NCBI RefSeq assembly: GCF_016597725.1 | Contig: NZ_VCGY01000008.1 | Location: 88,999-152,998 of the forward strand | Source: Marinobacter sp. 1-4A | GTDB lineage: Bacteria > Pseudomonadota > Gammaproteobacteria > Pseudomonadales > Oleiphilaceae | Direction: 5' to 3' | DNA: 64,000 nt | Part shown: positions 63,976-64,000 of the stretch, piece by piece | How positions within the stretch are numbered: the first letter of the stretch is position 1 | Layout of the letters: each line of letters begins with the position of its first letter | Notes under the pieces: generated by a model | The model's database searches: none | Told to the model about the DNA's origin: nothing | Seen by the model: the letters and a program-made list of their open reading frames with translations, nothing else | Position numbers and translations under genes: made by a program

Positions 63976-64000
63976 TTGAGCAACGGCTCAAACGCTCTTT
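63976..64000 (+). promoter_or_regulatory. boxB/boxA-like antitermination site at the window edge
   Basis: TTGAGC-AACG-GCTCAA (63976-63991) is a 6-bp hairpin with a 4-nt loop, directly followed by CGCTCTTT (63993-64000), which matches the start of the rRNA boxA consensus TGCTCTTTAACA. The window ends inside this site. A 16S rRNA gene should follow. Confidence 0.75.

Overview
The window looks like a stretch of chromosome from a marine gammaproteobacterium, most likely Marinobacter or a close relative. The basis is gene order (pilQ-aroK-aroB-AAA/SPOR-gltBD-hemE, and pilS-pilR-fimT-fimU-pilV-pilW-pilX-pilY1-pilY2-pilE as in Pseudomonas), a wax ester synthase/diacylglycerol acyltransferase homologue, and TTGACA-N16-TAGAAT promoters. 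The genus is inferred from these features, since no search could be run. Nearly all the DNA is dense housekeeping genome. No prophage, insertion sequence, CRISPR array, tRNA or complete rRNA gene is visible.

Layout. 1-4272: 3' end of the type IV pilus secretin pilQ, then aroK-aroB and an AAA-ATPase/SPOR membrane protein with a 20-copy hexanucleotide repeat. 4363-10500: glutamate synthase gltB-gltD. 10571-12424: hemE, then a small PilZ-domain gene bracketed by two inverted copies of a hairpin repeat. 12457-15776: radA and ettA on the minus strand, separated by a tandem GC-rich repeat. 16069-22721: glyA and the operon nrdR-ribD-ribBX-ribH-nusB-thiL-pgpA, which lacks the expected riboflavin synthase gene. 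22753-27731: accessory genes (DUF6316-like protein, DUF2057-like lipoprotein, WS/DGAT, a LysR regulator divergent from a glutathionyl-hydroquinone reductase with another hairpin repeat between them). 27755-32399: ispB, rplU-rpmA-obgE, proB, rpsT. 32707-40130: murJ, ribF-ileS-lspA-fkpB-ispH. 40159-51099: the minor pilin cluster and its two-component system pilSR, all on the minus strand. 51193-58826: nadE, bamD, rluD-pgeF-clpB with a heat-shock promoter, and a DUF4124 protein. 58827-63576: ilvI-ilvH-ilvC behind a long structured leader, then pssA. 63577-64000: three tandem rRNA-type promoters and a boxB/boxA-like antitermination site. The window ends just before what should be a 16S rRNA gene.

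The most unusual content is outside the genes. Three intergenic elements of 97-110 bp share one architecture: long self-complementary outer arms and a 53-54 nt core with two inner hairpins. All six inner loops are TCCA or TCCT, so the opposite strand carries an A-N-G-G-A motif at each loop, the signature of CsrA/RsmA binding. This suggests, without proving, a dispersed RNA-level repeat family able to bind a CsrA/RsmA-type regulator. Other points of note are the degenerate GTP cyclohydrolase II half of RibBX with the missing ribE, the in-frame length-variable PE repeat, the altered active-site motif in the WS/DGAT, and the structured ilv leader.
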